This document shows, piece after piece, positions 1 through 11,225 of a stretch of 64,000 nucleotides of DNA. A program made the position numbers and the translations under genes. This stretch comes from Microbotryomycetes sp. JL201 (taxonomy: Eukaryota > Basidiomycota > Microbotryomycetes). The first letter of the stretch is position 1. Every line of letters starts with the position of its first letter. Under the pieces are notes generated by a model, which was given only the letters and a program-made list of their open reading frames with translations, was not told where the DNA came from and ran no database searches. The DNA lies in NCBI GenBank assembly GCA_033819885.1, contig JAQYUZ010000039.1, positions 62,001 to 126,000 on the forward strand, in the 5' to 3' direction.

Positions 1-382
1 TGACCGGGCATACCTGCGCGAAGGGCACACGTTCGAGTCTGCTTCGGGCGGACGGAAAAGCCAGATGCTGGCTGCCGCTGTGATATACAATCACTTTGTG
101 AGCGCAACGTTATCAAAAAGAGCCATGGACTCATCACTCACGCGAGTACAGTGCAAGCACGAAGACGTGCTTCAAACATGCGTCACGCTGGGTTCCATCC
201 TCTATCAAGATAGAACGGCATGGTCTGCTGCATTTCAACAGATGATCAAGGGGCTAGCGGCGTCTTTCGAGGGCAATGACAAGCTCCGCACTCACATCTC
301 CCAGGCAAGGTCATTGCCCGCTTTGTCAAATCGCGAGAGTCCAATGTCTCGTCGCAAGAGGCGGCTGTACGGCTTTTCATAG
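1..382 (+). CDS. 3' end of an unnamed 'RYG-tail' family gene (truncated by window edge)
   Basis: An open frame enters at base 2 and stops at 380-382 (TAG), giving about 126 residues of the C-terminal part of a protein. It is mostly helical in composition and ends in SPMSRRKRRLYGFS. This tail resembles the C-termini of the multi-copy family elsewhere in the window, such as ALTKRQARRFGF at 49.7 kb and LSPRQGKRYGV at 62.9 kb, and that tail is the main reason for the assignment. Upstream similarity to those genes is weak by eye. No function is known and no catalytic motif is visible. The 5' part lies outside the window, so the start and exon structure cannot be judged. Confidence 0.5.
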   Translation, partial: DRAYLREGHTFESASGGRKSQMLAAAVIYNHFVSATLSKRAMDSSLTRVQCKHEDVLQTCVTLGSILYQDRTAWSAAFQQMIKGLAASFEGNDKLRTHISQARSLPALSNRESPMSRRKRRLYGFS

Positions 383-905
383 CGACGCACTTGCTCAGAA
401 AAATAGATGTTAATATGTCGCGCCAGTAATAAAAATCTCGGCCCGTCCGCTTGAGAGAAATCATAGCGTCACGCCATGGATGTTTCTGTCTCCTCGGTCC
501 TTCAGGCTGCCTTTTTGTTGCCGCCACGACAGGTCCCCCATCAAATGTCCGTACCATGATAAAAGTTGGTTCTCATCCCGCCCAAGTCCAACGATTGACA
601 GGGACCGACACAGGATGCCATCGTAGTCTTTGCTTCCGCCACGAAACTATGAGATCGAAAACCTTTGTGAATTCTCACCTGAAAGGCTCAGATCATCATG
701 TAAAGCTCAGAGGACCAAGCGTGGAGCACTTGTTGTCGTATCAGCACGAATGCACCGAGCGCAAGCGGGCTCGCACCGTGATAGCCCATGCCGCTGGCTA
801 GACGCAGGAACAAAAGTCTCGCGAACTGTGATTGTTGATGCCACGCAGTCGGGATGAGGGAAAGAATTCGTCTGAAATCACAACAACATTGTACGTCGAG
901 CAAGC
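383..905. other. Intergenic, no gene seen
   Basis: This stretch lies between two convergent genes and so holds two 3' flanks. The open frames here are short and overlap one another on both strands without recognisable motifs. I see no RNA gene or repeat. Confidence 0.5.
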
Positions 906-2592
906 CTACCGCCGAACGCTCTTGTTGAGGCCGCCAGCCGACACTCGTCTTGCACCTACATCCTCCGTCCTCGAGCTCGGGCGTCTGGTGGACGCATTCA
1001 GACTTGGTATTGAGCTCGGTACGGGTGGGACGGTGCCGGATGATACGCGGCGACTCCTCGTTGAAGTGGCGAGCGACATGGATGCGACACGCCTCGCAGC
1101 AGTCGATGAAGACAACGAACTGTTCCAAGCTGGGCGTTGTGACGTTGGCGTTTCAGATCTGTTTGGGAGCGAAGGTGTTTCGGGCCTTGACGTTCCACCA
1201 TTGGATGACAAGCGACTTGGCGGTCGAACGGGTATTGCCGTCCGACCGCCGATCGACATGCGCATAGCCGACCTCGAGGGCGGCCTCGTTGACGAGACCA
1301 CAACGTCCGACTCCCGATGTCCTGCTCGGCTGCCTGCTCTGCTAGGTGGTCTCTCTTGACCGGGACCGTTGCTCTTGCCAAGAGACGTATTACCGTATCG
1401 TCGAGCGGGCGTCGTACTTCTCGACAGCGAAGCGGCCCCTCCTGGACTCATGCTTGCCCTTGGAATGGCACTACCGGCCATGACCAAGTTTCGCCGAGAG
1501 TCGAGCCGCGATGTGAGCTGCTTGACGCGATCAGTCATCGATTTCATGTCTTTGATGACATTGTTCGTTCTGATCTCGCGAACCGCTCTCGGGGTGCTCG
1601 TCGACACGGCCAAATTATGCGTCTTGGTTGATCGTGCCAGCTGAACGTTGCCAATGACCGATGGCTGCAAGACTGGGACCGGGGGGACTGGACTACGATC
1701 ACGATGTGGAGGTGGAGACCGGCGTGAACTCGTAGGCGGAGGAGTGGGTGACTCGGGCTCTGCGGCCAATGTCTCGCTCGGCGCGGGTTTGCGATGCTCG
1801 CGCACGACAATCAACTCTTCTCGCAGATCTGTGCAAAAATGTGTTAGAACCCACTGAGACCTCGACTATAATCAGACTAGCCTCTCAACTCGTCCTTGAG
1901 CCTTTGGACTTCTTCTTCGAGCTCGGCTTTTGCTACGAGTTCTTCCTCGAGCAGCGCAATCCTTTCAATCGCGCGGCCATACCTCGACTCGAGGTCTTGC
2001 AGCGAAGACTCTTTCTCTCTGAATCCGCATCATTAGCTGAGCGGTCGAGCGGACAACAGCCAGGGACTCGCCTGTCTGCCTTTTCAAGGTCGTCGTTGTC
2101 GAGTTCCATGTCGCGCAGCCTTGCCCGCAGCGCCTTCTCTGATGCGCGCAATGACTCTAGTTCTTTCTGCATATGCGTCATGGTCGACGTGTGTTCCCGC
2201 AATGCTGTCGTGTATTTGGACTGTGCGAGACGCGTCCGTCAGTCAGGCCGTCAGTGCCAGCTCGTATCTGACATGATGCATGCCCACCTTCCACTCGTCC
2301 ACTTCGCCTTTCGCATGCTCGAGTCCACGTCTCATGTCCTTTTCGCTCGCTTCTATCCTCGCCAACTCCTTCTCGAGCTCGTCCTGTAGCTCCTTACTTG
2401 ATTCCATAAAGTCTTGCATTTCGGCATTGGCGTCCTCGAGTTGGCGTTGTAGCGTGTCATTGTGCTGCTTGTAGTGCGCGACCGCCGCAGCATCCGACTC
2501 GATCGCGCTGTACGTTGTCAGCGCAGCTCAGCTCAACGACCAGCCTTGGACAGAGTCAATGAAAGATTGACCTACTCTGTATGGTCAGACAT
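906..2592 (-). CDS. nudE: NudE-family dynein regulator (nuclear distribution protein)
   Basis: NudE proteins bind LIS1 and cytoplasmic dynein and drive nuclear positioning. Read on the minus strand, five exons (2592-2576, 2507-2288, 2220-2072, 2018-1882, 1828-906) give a 481-residue protein. The first ~170 residues form a coiled coil carrying the family hallmarks: an MELDNDDLEKADR stretch, then LQDLESRYGRAIERIALLEE and a charged LKDELRDLREEL run. The rest is Ser/Pro/Arg-rich and disordered, as usual for fungal NudE. Exon sums keep the frame exactly. Two of the four introns (2019-2071 and 1829-1881) begin with GC instead of GT (GCGAGT and GCTAGT), and only these junctions restore the conserved sequence. 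The start is the first ATG in frame, followed by a 17-nt exon, so it is the least certain part. Confidence 0.92.
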
Positions 2593-3194
2593 GACGGCTG
2601 AGGCCTTGTAGTGTCGTATAGGCAGTCACTCAACCTAAAAGGCGGGGCGCGTGCACGACGAACACCCGCCGCGCTACACCAAAGGTGTCCTTGATATGGC
2701 CAGTGGTTGTCCAAGGTGCAGGGACAAGGATGTCGAGGCGTACAAATGGTCGACTATCGTCAAAAACCGAGCGCGGAATTGGCTCTCGAAATTCGGGGTC
2801 GACTATCTGATGGTGTGCAGGGAAATGTGAACCTCAACCACGGACAGATGGAAATAAGAAGCACAAGGTCTGTGGCAGCTTATGGACATCACTGTGGCAG
2901 GAAACCCCGCCTCGGAGCCGTTCCTGTATGCGAACGCCCTTCCAGAAGTAGCCGCTACACGTTACTCGGGACGAAGTATCTTTCAGATCTACCTAGAAGC
3001 TCTTGCACTCAGATGTCAGCGACCGATGCGCCGTGAACAGTCTTCATGCGGTGGCGGCCGAGCTCGCGGTCTAGACGCCAGTCGAAGACCCGTTCGAGTT
3101 TGAGTAGAGGCTTTTCTAGCAATATTCACAGAAACGCGAATTGAATATTTTGAGCAGTATATATTTGTTTTGAAAGCGAGTGGCTCTCAGTCAA
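2593..3194. other. Intergenic between NudE promoter and tRNA-Asp
   Basis: This contains the upstream region of the minus-strand NudE gene. It also has an AT-rich patch at about 3120-3170, just before the tRNA. No coding frame here has recognisable motifs. Confidence 0.5.
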
Positions 3195-3276
3195 TTCTCG
3201 TTAGTATATCGGTTAGTATACACGCCTGTCATTCATCAGGGCGCGTGAGAGCCGGGTTCGACTCCCGGACGGGAAG
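3195..3276 (+). tRNA. tRNA-Asp (GTC) with a ~10-nt intron
   Basis: A full cloverleaf is readable. The acceptor stem TTCTCGT (3195-3201) pairs with ACGGGAA (3269-3275). The D arm is GTAT...GTAT, the anticodon stem is CACGC/GCGTG, and the T arm is CCGGG-TTCGACT-CCCGG. The anticodon GTC is at 3228-3230. An insert of about 10 nt (3232-3241) follows base 37, the canonical site of eukaryotic tRNA introns; removing it leaves a 72-nt tRNA. The discriminator base is G, as in eukaryotic tRNA-Asp. A T-run at 3282-3286 fits a Pol III terminator. Confidence 0.93.
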
Positions 3277-3757
3277 TTCTCTTTTTGGGTCGTCTGCCCG
3301 AGGCGAGACATACGTCTTGTCTCGCAGCCGTCTGGTTTTTTTTTACCAGATGGCGCACCAGTGCTCCAATGTTCTGCTCTGTCAGAGTGCGAAGCGGTTC
3401 CGGTGCGACGATCAGATGAACGCTCGCCTCCACTACCTGGGCATTTTTTCGCACATACCAAGGGAAAAGTAGTAGAATGCACTTGATACATGGTAACGTG
3501 TGATATGCTACAGCTCGAGTGCGCGTTTCATGGAGCTAATGAATATCGCTGAACGACAGTTTATCCATTGCCCTCGACCTTCAGCACATGACGTCCGTGT
3601 CGAGCTATACGCTGAGCCAACCAGTGCCACTTGGCAACCCTGAATGGGTGCACGCGTGAGCTACAAGTTGCTTGAAACGCGCTGCAGCGCGTCGCCCAGT
3701 CGCGACGCAAGCTCAAGGAACTCAATCAGCCAATCGTGCTGACTTGAGCTCTGTTGA
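3277..3757. other. Intergenic, upstream of the ACBD5-like gene
   Basis: After the Pol III terminator there is a T-run at about 3338-3346. I see no supported gene before the ACBP start. Confidence 0.5.
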
Positions 3758-5799
3758 ATGTGCAGTCGCTTTGATCGAGCTGTAGACATCGTGCAATCGT
3801 GAGTGTTGATTGCCGTTGCCGCGTGACTATCGAGGAGCGGCTGCGATGTCCCGAATGACGCAAGTTGGAACTGACCGAGCATGCTTCCAAATAACAATCG
3901 AACTCAAATGCTGCCTCCAACGCCGCCGTCGCCCGTCCTTGCTGCCAATCGCTGTTCGGCCCTGCGCTCCGGCGACTTAGCCTGCCGAGGTCGGGCCCGA
4001 TTCAAACGAACTATGAAGACAAGCTCACATTGTATAGGTGTGTCATCTTCTCGGTTTCAAATATCTCCGAACGCGGTTGACGTTTCCTCTGCTTGCAGCA
4101 TGTACAAACAGGGTCGGTCCAGCAGAGCTGTCCGCCACCGTTCTCGACTGACATCGCATGGCGCGACGCAGCAACTGAAGGCGATGTGCAAACTTCTCGA
4201 CCTGGCTTACTTGACGTCCTTGGTCGAGCCAAGTGGTGAGTTGGCCGCGCCCGAGCTATACCACCCTGCTAAGCGTGTTCGTAGGGACGCTTGGAACAAA
4301 CGCAAGGGCATGTCGCCCGAAGAAGCAGAGCGCATGTACGTTCACGCGCTGCTCAGAGTGAGTATACATGTGATTGGCGTGTGTACGTGCGTCATCTGAG
4401 CACACGAACGCATTGCAGATTCTCAAAGGGTATTCGGATCGGCCGCAAGCAGTCGAGCTCATTCGCGAGTTGGAGACGTTCTCGCTGGTTCCACAAGGGA
4501 TCGCATCTTCGGGTGTGTCGCTCTACGTTTCGAGACGAGGCAATCGGATTGACCCCTCTCTGGTTAGGCTCTTTCGTCGAAGACGACTCTGTTGAATCCA
4601 GCTCTACCGAAGGCGGGCGAAGAATGCCTCAACCGTCCTCATCGCGACCGAGGCCGCGTCAGCCTGCATCTCAAAGGGCGCAGCCGCCATCCGGGCAAAA
4701 GGTCCGACCGCCGAAACGAGTTCTCGGCACGCATCCAGCCTCGTCCGTAGCACCCTCTTTGCCCGGCTATGGGCCGCCAAGAACTCGAGCAGACAGCCTG
4801 CGAAGAGCAGAGAGCTCGGACGATGACGACAGCGATGCGTACTCGTCGGCTGATGACGGCCAGCGGGTCCGGCGGATGCCATCTGGCTCGGGCTACAGCC
4901 AGCGTTCTCAACAGTTACAAGCTCCGTTTCAACAACACCTGAGCTCGTCTCGCAGCGGCGGCAGGCCACCAGTGTCTCCGCAACAGCACTCGTTTCAGCA
5001 GCCACAGCCTGGCCGCATCATTTCGCCCCCATTGCAGCCAGGCCCGTTTTCTCCTCAGCAACCAGCGTCGTCATCTGCGTACTTCCACTCGGGCCCTCCC
5101 CACACGTTGGCACCGATGACACCTGCTTCTTTCCAAAGCGCGCTTTCGCCTGGACCGAGCATGCAGCAGCCTTCGCTAGGCGTGCCCATGCACAATCGTG
5201 CAACGGCGTCCACTTCGAGCTCGATGGGTGTCCAAGGCTCGACATGGACTGCCGCGCCCAGTGAAACCCCTGCGCCTGCGACACCGGGAGCGAACCGGGC
5301 GCTTGACGCAGCTCTCGATAGGATTCAAACTTCGCTGACGGCTCTTCACGAGCGCTTGACGGAGGTCGAACGGTCCAAACTGAGCTTGTCGACGACTTCC
5401 AGTGGTCGACATGGCAAATCAGTGATCACGGGCACCGGCGGCACGGCAGGTGCAGGTCGAGTTGGAAGTCCTACGGGAACGATGACGGCCGACTCGCCTT
5501 GGACTGTTCTGCAAGCGCTCACGTTGCGGCTCATGATCTTGTTCAAGCTCCGTGATCCGGATACGACGTCGAGATCGGTCCTGCGCATCAGTTGGACTAG
5601 ACTTGTTTTGAGATTGTTTGCCGGGCTTATAAGTGTCGGCAGAAGGGTTTTGGGCGACTTGGCAATCGTGATTGTCGTTGCTGGAGCGTTGGGACGCGTA
5701 ACGGGTACGAGCGAGGGTGTTGGACAGGTATTGTTGAGGGTGATCAAGGCGCTCGGGGCGGGAGAGCGTCGGCCTGTGCGAGCAGTGCCGCAAACATGA
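3758..5799 (+). CDS. ACBD5/Atg37-like acyl-CoA-binding membrane protein
   Basis: Seven exons (3758-3798, 3981-4037, 4099-4112, 4172-4235, 4285-4357, 4419-4512, 4568-5799) join in frame to 524 residues. Residues ~1-100 are a complete acyl-CoA-binding domain. It starts FDRAVDIVQSLPRSGPIQTN, includes the LYSMYKQATEGD helix pair and the RAKWDAWNKRKGMSPEEA signature, and ends in ILKGYSD. A Pro/Gln/Ser-rich linker of about 250 residues follows, then a short coiled-coil-like segment (RIQTSLTALHERLTEVER) and a hydrophobic C-terminal region at about residues 460-495. This is the layout of fungal Atg37 and animal ACBD5, peroxisomal membrane proteins involved in very-long-chain acyl-CoA handling and pexophagy; the location is inferred from that family. 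A 14-nt exon encodes part of the acyl-CoA-binding helix. The start ATG lies directly before FDRAV, and an upstream in-frame stop supports it. Confidence 0.9.
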
Positions 5800-5916
5800 C
5801 ACTGCATAGCATTATATCTCTGAAACGTGGAGAACTTTCTTCCCTTGTTTTCTTTTACTGACTTGCGTCGTCGTCATGAGACCGCGTTCGTTAAACTCCT
5901 CGAGCTCTCGTGAGCC

Positions 5917-7482
5917 ATGTCGCTGTTCGTCGAGCGACCACCGATGCCCGATCACTATGAGTTTTCAGTCGTCTGGCTGAGGGGTCGTCAGCCGCCATCA
6001 CGCAAGCCACTCCAGCAAGAGCAGTCGGAGCGGATCTTGGCGCGCAGCGGGAGTCGTGGATCACGCAAATACTCGTACACACTCTTGGGCAATCAAGCGG
6101 AAATAAGTGTCACGAATTCGATCGAGCTGCTGCACGAGTACGAGGACCTCGGCTCGTCCGCGTTCAACGTTTTCGGGGCCCTTGGCGAGGACATCCGAGT
6201 GCTCGGAAGAGGTTTCATGTTGGGACACTGCATTGGAGGCGTCGATAACCTTCTCGTTGGGCCAGTCTTTTATTGTGGCCCCAAAGCATTCTCGGATTCG
6301 CCCTGGACTATTCTCAGCTGGACCAACTTTAAGGAACCCCAATGGGCGATCGCGTCACACGAGTTTTATTCGAAAGGAAGATTGATAGGAAAGGTTCTTG
6401 ATCCGTGCTTGTTGGACGCCTACTGGACGCTCAGTCCAGAATTCGATCGAGATGCCGTGTCGTGGACAGAGGCGACAACGCACCACACTCTCGAAACAAG
6501 CCTGGCGACATGGCACAAGCGGCTTGGACACTGCTCTTTTCAACAGTTTAAAAATCTGGTATCACACTCCAGCTCAGAACACATTATGCAGATCACTGCA
6601 TCGGACCGACAACTGCCAATTGCGCGCAAGCTCGACTGCTTTCGCAATTGTCCGGGGTGTCGATCAGCGAGGGTGAAGCCGACGAGCGAAAGACCTACCA
6701 AGTTCGATTCGATATCCCACATGCTGCTACCCAGCGGCGTGAGAACCGAGATTCAGGGTCCTCTTGGCGCACTCGCAATTACGGGCGAGATTTCATGTCA
6801 TCCATTCTTCGTTGACGGTGCCGGATATTGCATCGTGCGAGGGCGTCAAGAGCAAACACCTATGGCGATTGTTAATCGTCGGCTGTTTCAATATGCAGCG
6901 AACAATTATGGTACAGGTATTAGCTTGTATCATTCGAACAATCAAAGCGCAGGCACTTTGGCGTGCTTCAAAACCAGTATCAGTGCAGAAGGATTACTCC
7001 GACATGAGCCTACCGACATGGCACCGCTATGGTGGAGCACGATGATTCTTGGCATGGCCCGAAAAATGCTCCTAAACAGTATGCTGCCCGCCAAACTTTG
7101 GTATCAAGCCGTTCAGGCTGCGACGTACGTCTACAACATCCTTCCGTCCGAGAGACTTCAGCAAATGCCGTCTGTTGCCATGCGCCTACTGTACGGAACA
7201 CCAATCGACAAAGTAGCCTGGATTTCTCGCATCCGAGTTTGGGGCTGTGTAGCCTACCTGCCGCCATCCACTGCCAAGCGAACTAGCTGTGTCAAGAATC
7301 ATTGGACGATCAAATGGCGCAGGGTCAGGTTCGTCGGCTATAGGACTGTCGGATGGCTGTTTTGGGATCCAGAGAAGGACGAGTTGATCGAGGCTTCGAG
7401 TGCCGTCTTTTTCGAAAACACGTTCGAGAACAAGAGGTCAAAAGAGGACACGAGGGCCATCACGAACTGGGGATTGATGTGA
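5917..7482 (+). mobile_element. Ty1/Copia pol fragment (GAG-pre-integrase and integrase region), old
   Basis: A 521-codon open frame encodes the middle of a Copia-type polyprotein. Recognisable parts are a GAG-pre-integrase segment with a TWHKRLGH motif near residue 190, a Cys-containing stretch after it, and an integrase-like region ending in ARKMLLNSMLPAKLWYQAV and an RVWGCVAY segment. The integrase core is strongly diverged from active Copia elements. I found no flanking long terminal repeats, gag, or reverse transcriptase/RNase H, so the element is an incomplete, old copy. It sits between the ACBD5-like and Cdc14 genes. Whether the long open frame survives by chance or by later use in the host cannot be judged from sequence alone. 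Confidence 0.8.
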
Positions 7483-7866
7483 TGAGAGCACGTGCAGGGC
7501 CAGAGGTCAGGTGGCAAGAGATATTTGTAAATAAAGGGACCGGGCGAAACGTGGGATTGTGGTTCGCATTGGTATTGTGCGATTTTGTTGGCTTTGGCTG
7601 CATTGCATTCACGTTATATGCAGAAGCTCCGTTCTGGTCGCGTCCACTATCAGTTCAGTGTGGCGCAGTGGGTCTGAGGTCCGAGACGGGATCGTTTGTG
7701 CAAAAAAGGAGTGCAACCCTGTACAGTTGCAACTGAGAGTCTCAACTGGCCTTTGGAGAGTCAGAGGCACGCATGCATGTGGGGTCCCCCTGTTTGTTGT
7801 TGCTGCGGAGTCGCTCAAAGACGCGTCGTCAGAACCTGCAGAGACACTCCCGCAAGCCACCCCCGA
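7483..7866. other. Intergenic, Cdc14 upstream region
   Basis: This holds the 3' flank of the Copia fragment and the presumed Cdc14 promoter and leader. No motif of note is visible. Confidence 0.45.
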
Positions 7867-10778
7867 ATGACGTCTGACGCGTCGTCGGCGACAGGTTCGA
7901 GCCAGGTTGACCACGACGGCGACAGCACGGTCCTCGACGACCCTCTGTGCATGCCGCAGTCGACATCGCAGCCGGTCGCGGGTCCGTCGACGGGCGCTGT
8001 AGGCCATGCGCACGCGTCAACGTCGTCCAGTCCTCGCAAAGTACCGACCCGTGTGCGGCCATCAGGCCCAGTGTGCGAGTACGGCCCGCGCTTGGCGTTT
8101 ACATACTTCAGTCAACCGGCGCCGGCGCAGCACGAGCTCAACGCCGTACAGCAGGACGCCCACTTTTTCACAGTTGACGACCAGCTGGTGTACTTGAGCT
8201 TCTACCAGGACTCGGGCCCGCTCAACGCCGCGTGCTTGTAGTGAGTCGCCGTCTCGGCGCGCTGTTTGTCAACCGATGTGCACAGGCACGAACGCGTTAC
8301 TCTCTCTCGCACAAGCTGACTCGGATACATCTCGTTCTTCTCAAGCCGCTTCTGCTTGCACGTGCACACTTTGCTCGAGGTTCGCTCCGGCTGAGGTTGT
8401 CCCGTGCTCGGTTCCCGCTGACTCGATTTTGATCATCAACAGGACGCTGGCCTGCGCGACAAGAGAATTATCCTGTATTCCTCAGACGAGCCAGATAAAA
8501 AAGCAAACGCTGCATTACTCATTGCGCTTTACGCGGTCAGTTCAGTCACGCCGAGTGTATGCGGTGCCCCAGAAGGGCCGCAACTGGAGTGAAACCCGAG
8601 CTGACTGATATTGCGCGGCTTAAACAGATGATCGTAATGAGATGGTCACCAGCCGACGTCTTGCACCCAATCGCCTGTCTTGAACTGGTAAAGAAGCCCG
8701 CCCGCAGAGCTCTGAAACGGGTCCTGAACCTTTTTTCGTCCAGCAACCGTTTCGAGATGCCGGTTATGCACGGGCAGATTTCCATCTTTCCGTGCAATCG
8801 TGTATTTACGGCATTCATCGGGCCATCGCGCTTCATCTGCTCGACCTGTCAAAGTTCGACCTCGTCGCCTACGAAACTTACGAAAAGGTCGAGAACGGCG
8901 ATTGGAATTGGATCACACCTGGATTTGTCGCATTTGCCAGCCCCGTCGAACCCGGCTACGTACACGGGCAGGATCAGACCAGATCAAAGACTATCGAAGG
9001 TGGCAAGCCAAAGCTCAGTCGGGCGTTCACGAACGTGTTGGACGAATTTGAAACTGCCGGTGTCGGCGTTGTCGTCAGGTGCGGCTTGCCCGAGTACTAA
9101 AGGAAACTCGCTGTGACTCACAGAATCAACTTGACAGATTGAACAAGAAGCTGTACGACGCGCAACACTTCCGAGACAGAGGGATGGAGCACATTGAGAG
9201 TGTGTTTTAACCGACTCAAATGTACAGCATGGAGCTAACACATTGTCGCAGTGTATTTCGACGATGGCACCAACCCTACAATGGAGATGTGTCGCGAATT
9301 TATCGATCTTGCCGACAGAACGATATCAGGAGGAGGTCTGTACATCCCCGAAGCATGTCTACGGGCCGGGCTGACAGTGGCTCAACTACAGCGTCGGTAG
9401 CCGTGCACTGCAAGGCTGGTTTGGGTCGCACAGGAACATTGATCGGCGCGTATCTGATATACAAGCACGGATTCTCGGCGGACGAAGGTGCGCTATCAAG
9501 CCGTGCCTTTGCGAGCTGTCCAAGCACGCTCCTGACATCCCTGCTTGTGCAGCAATCGGATTCATGCGCTTAATGAGACCAGGCACGTGCGTCGGACCAC
9601 AGCAGCACTACCTGTACGAGAACCAAATGACCTGGGTGCGATGGGGTGCCGTGGATACATGGAAAGCCGAGCAGACAGCTCTCGGGTGCACTTCTGCTGG
9701 CGACTTGGCCGTCAGCCCCGAAGCGCATCGGTCTGTCACGCCGACGACTCCTAAGCGGCCGATCACTCCCCCGAACGAGGCCGAGCTGGCTCGACACAGG
9801 CAGACGACGCCTGGTCAGTCTGCAGTGCCACGCACGCCAGCGCGGCCGCATCATGTGCCTGGTCAACCTCGCAAAACGCCTGGCAAGAGCAAGCATGCCG
9901 TCGCTACACCGGAAATTGCTGAAACAACCGAATTTGACATGATTGAAGCGGGGGACGAGGTGGCAGGCGAGCCTGGCGTCTTGCTCGAGGACGAGCTGAT
10001 GCTCGTTGCAGAAGAAGAGATCCGAAATGGCGAACACATGCCCATCGTGGTTGTGCCATCGTCCCCTATCAGATCGTCCACACGGCCTTCGCCGCCGAAG
10101 CAGCCCGAATTCAGATCAAAAGCTCCATCAGGCACGAAGAGAGCTCTGGCGAGCCCAAGCACATCATCGAGACCGACGAGAATAGCCCGAGCGGCCAAGC
10201 AGCCCGCACCTACTGGCCTGCAGCTAAAGGCGACCAACACGAGACGGCAAACACCGTTATCAGCCATCACCGATAACCGGATAGTTGATCGACTCGGTAT
10301 AAACTCTGGCGCCGCAGCGTCAGGCTCTGCTCATCATGCTCGTGCTGCCACGCGAGCCGCGACTGCAGCGGCTGCTTCTGCGTCCGAATCGCCAAAAATA
10401 GATGCTGCTCCGGACAGCGTGCATCGAAGCAAAGCCGTGCGCAATCTTGGAACGCTCTTTGATCAGGACGACGCCAGTACCGGTTACAATCTGAGACGGA
10501 CGACAAAGTCTAGTCCGACGGCAACGACTCCGCCTGCATCAGACGAAGACGCTGGCAAAACCGGCTTGCAAACGTTTCAACCTCCGGCGAGTCCAAGCAA
10601 GTTGCCGACTCGAGTAGGCGCGCTAGGCCGCAAGACGGCATCGAAAGCGAGGGAGCGAAGTATCACGACTGGTTCGGGCAACGCTGTCAAGGCCGTGCCA
10701 GCAGCAGCTGTCGTCGGGTTGAGAAACGTTAATTCGCGGAGGCGGAGAAGTAGTCTGGGGAGCACAGATTTTGTCTGA
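7867..10778 (+). CDS. CDC14: Cdc14 dual-specificity phosphatase
   Basis: Cdc14 dephosphorylates Cdk sites (Ser/Thr-Pro) and drives mitotic exit, cytokinesis and nucleolar or spindle functions. Nine exons (7867-8240, 8346-8379, 8443-8535, 8628-8687, 8744-9078, 9138-9199, 9252-9335, 9401-9487, 9553-10778) give exactly 785 codons. The N-terminal structural domain includes VYLSFYQDSGPLNAACLYRF and PFRDAGYARADFHL, then ENGDWNWITPGFVAFASPVE. The catalytic loop AVHCKAGLGRTGTLIGAYL contains the Cys and Arg of the CX5R signature, followed by the family motif GFMRLMRPGTCVGPQQHYLY. The ~400-residue tail is disordered, basic, and rich in Thr-Pro sites, which suggests Cdk control. A short ~40-residue low-complexity leader precedes the domain, so an in-frame upstream ATG remains possible. 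Confidence 0.96.
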
Positions 10779-11225
10779 TCATCATATAAAGCAGTATTAA
10801 TCCATGTATTATTTCGAGCATGTTGTTCACCAGCTCTTTGGTCACGTGCGCATAGAGTTCCGGCTCTTCGGCTCCTTCGTCTACGAAAGAGTGCGAACGG
10901 TAGGTTGCGTGGAATATCGCTTGATTGCACGTCAACACGACCGTAGGGAGGCCGTGCAGAGACGCAAACTGTGCAGTCGGCGTTCCAGCGCTCGGAGGCA
11001 CGGCGGATGCGCACAGTGCCCTGCTGCGAGGCAGCTCTGTCAAACGCACACATGTTAGGCAAATGTGCAAAATGGGCCCGGCTCTGCATCCCTCGGTACA
11101 ATTGACATCGCGGCGCAGCGACTTTGGTGCCACCGATGAAAGAGACTGGAGCGGCAGGAGCTATGCATGTAACGCGGATGACCGGAACTGACGTACATGC
11201 TTGACGACGTCACTTGCAGGCACTC
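10779..11225. other. Intergenic between Cdc14 and EMC6; possible small minus-strand frame
   Basis: Both flanking genes run on the plus strand, so this holds the Cdc14 3' flank and the EMC6 promoter. One minus-strand frame at about 11050-10730, containing LYAHVTKELVNNMLEIIHG, has a protein-like composition. It has no family match I recognise and no convincing start, so I do not call it a gene. Confidence 0.35.

Noticed and set aside
832-1359. 175-codon plus frame opposite NudE
   Set aside because: Antisense shadow of the Ser/Arg-rich NudE tail; no start context or family match.
2707-3103. Overlapping plus frames between NudE and the tRNA
   Set aside because: Two short frames of similar quality overlap each other; neither has a motif, an intron pattern or a good start.
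8688-8707. A 20-nt GT...AG 'intron' in CDC14
   Set aside because: The downstream acceptor at 8742-8743, after a T-run, gives a normal 56-nt intron and the exact family sequence ELQPFRDAGYA. The 20-nt version inserts foreign residues.
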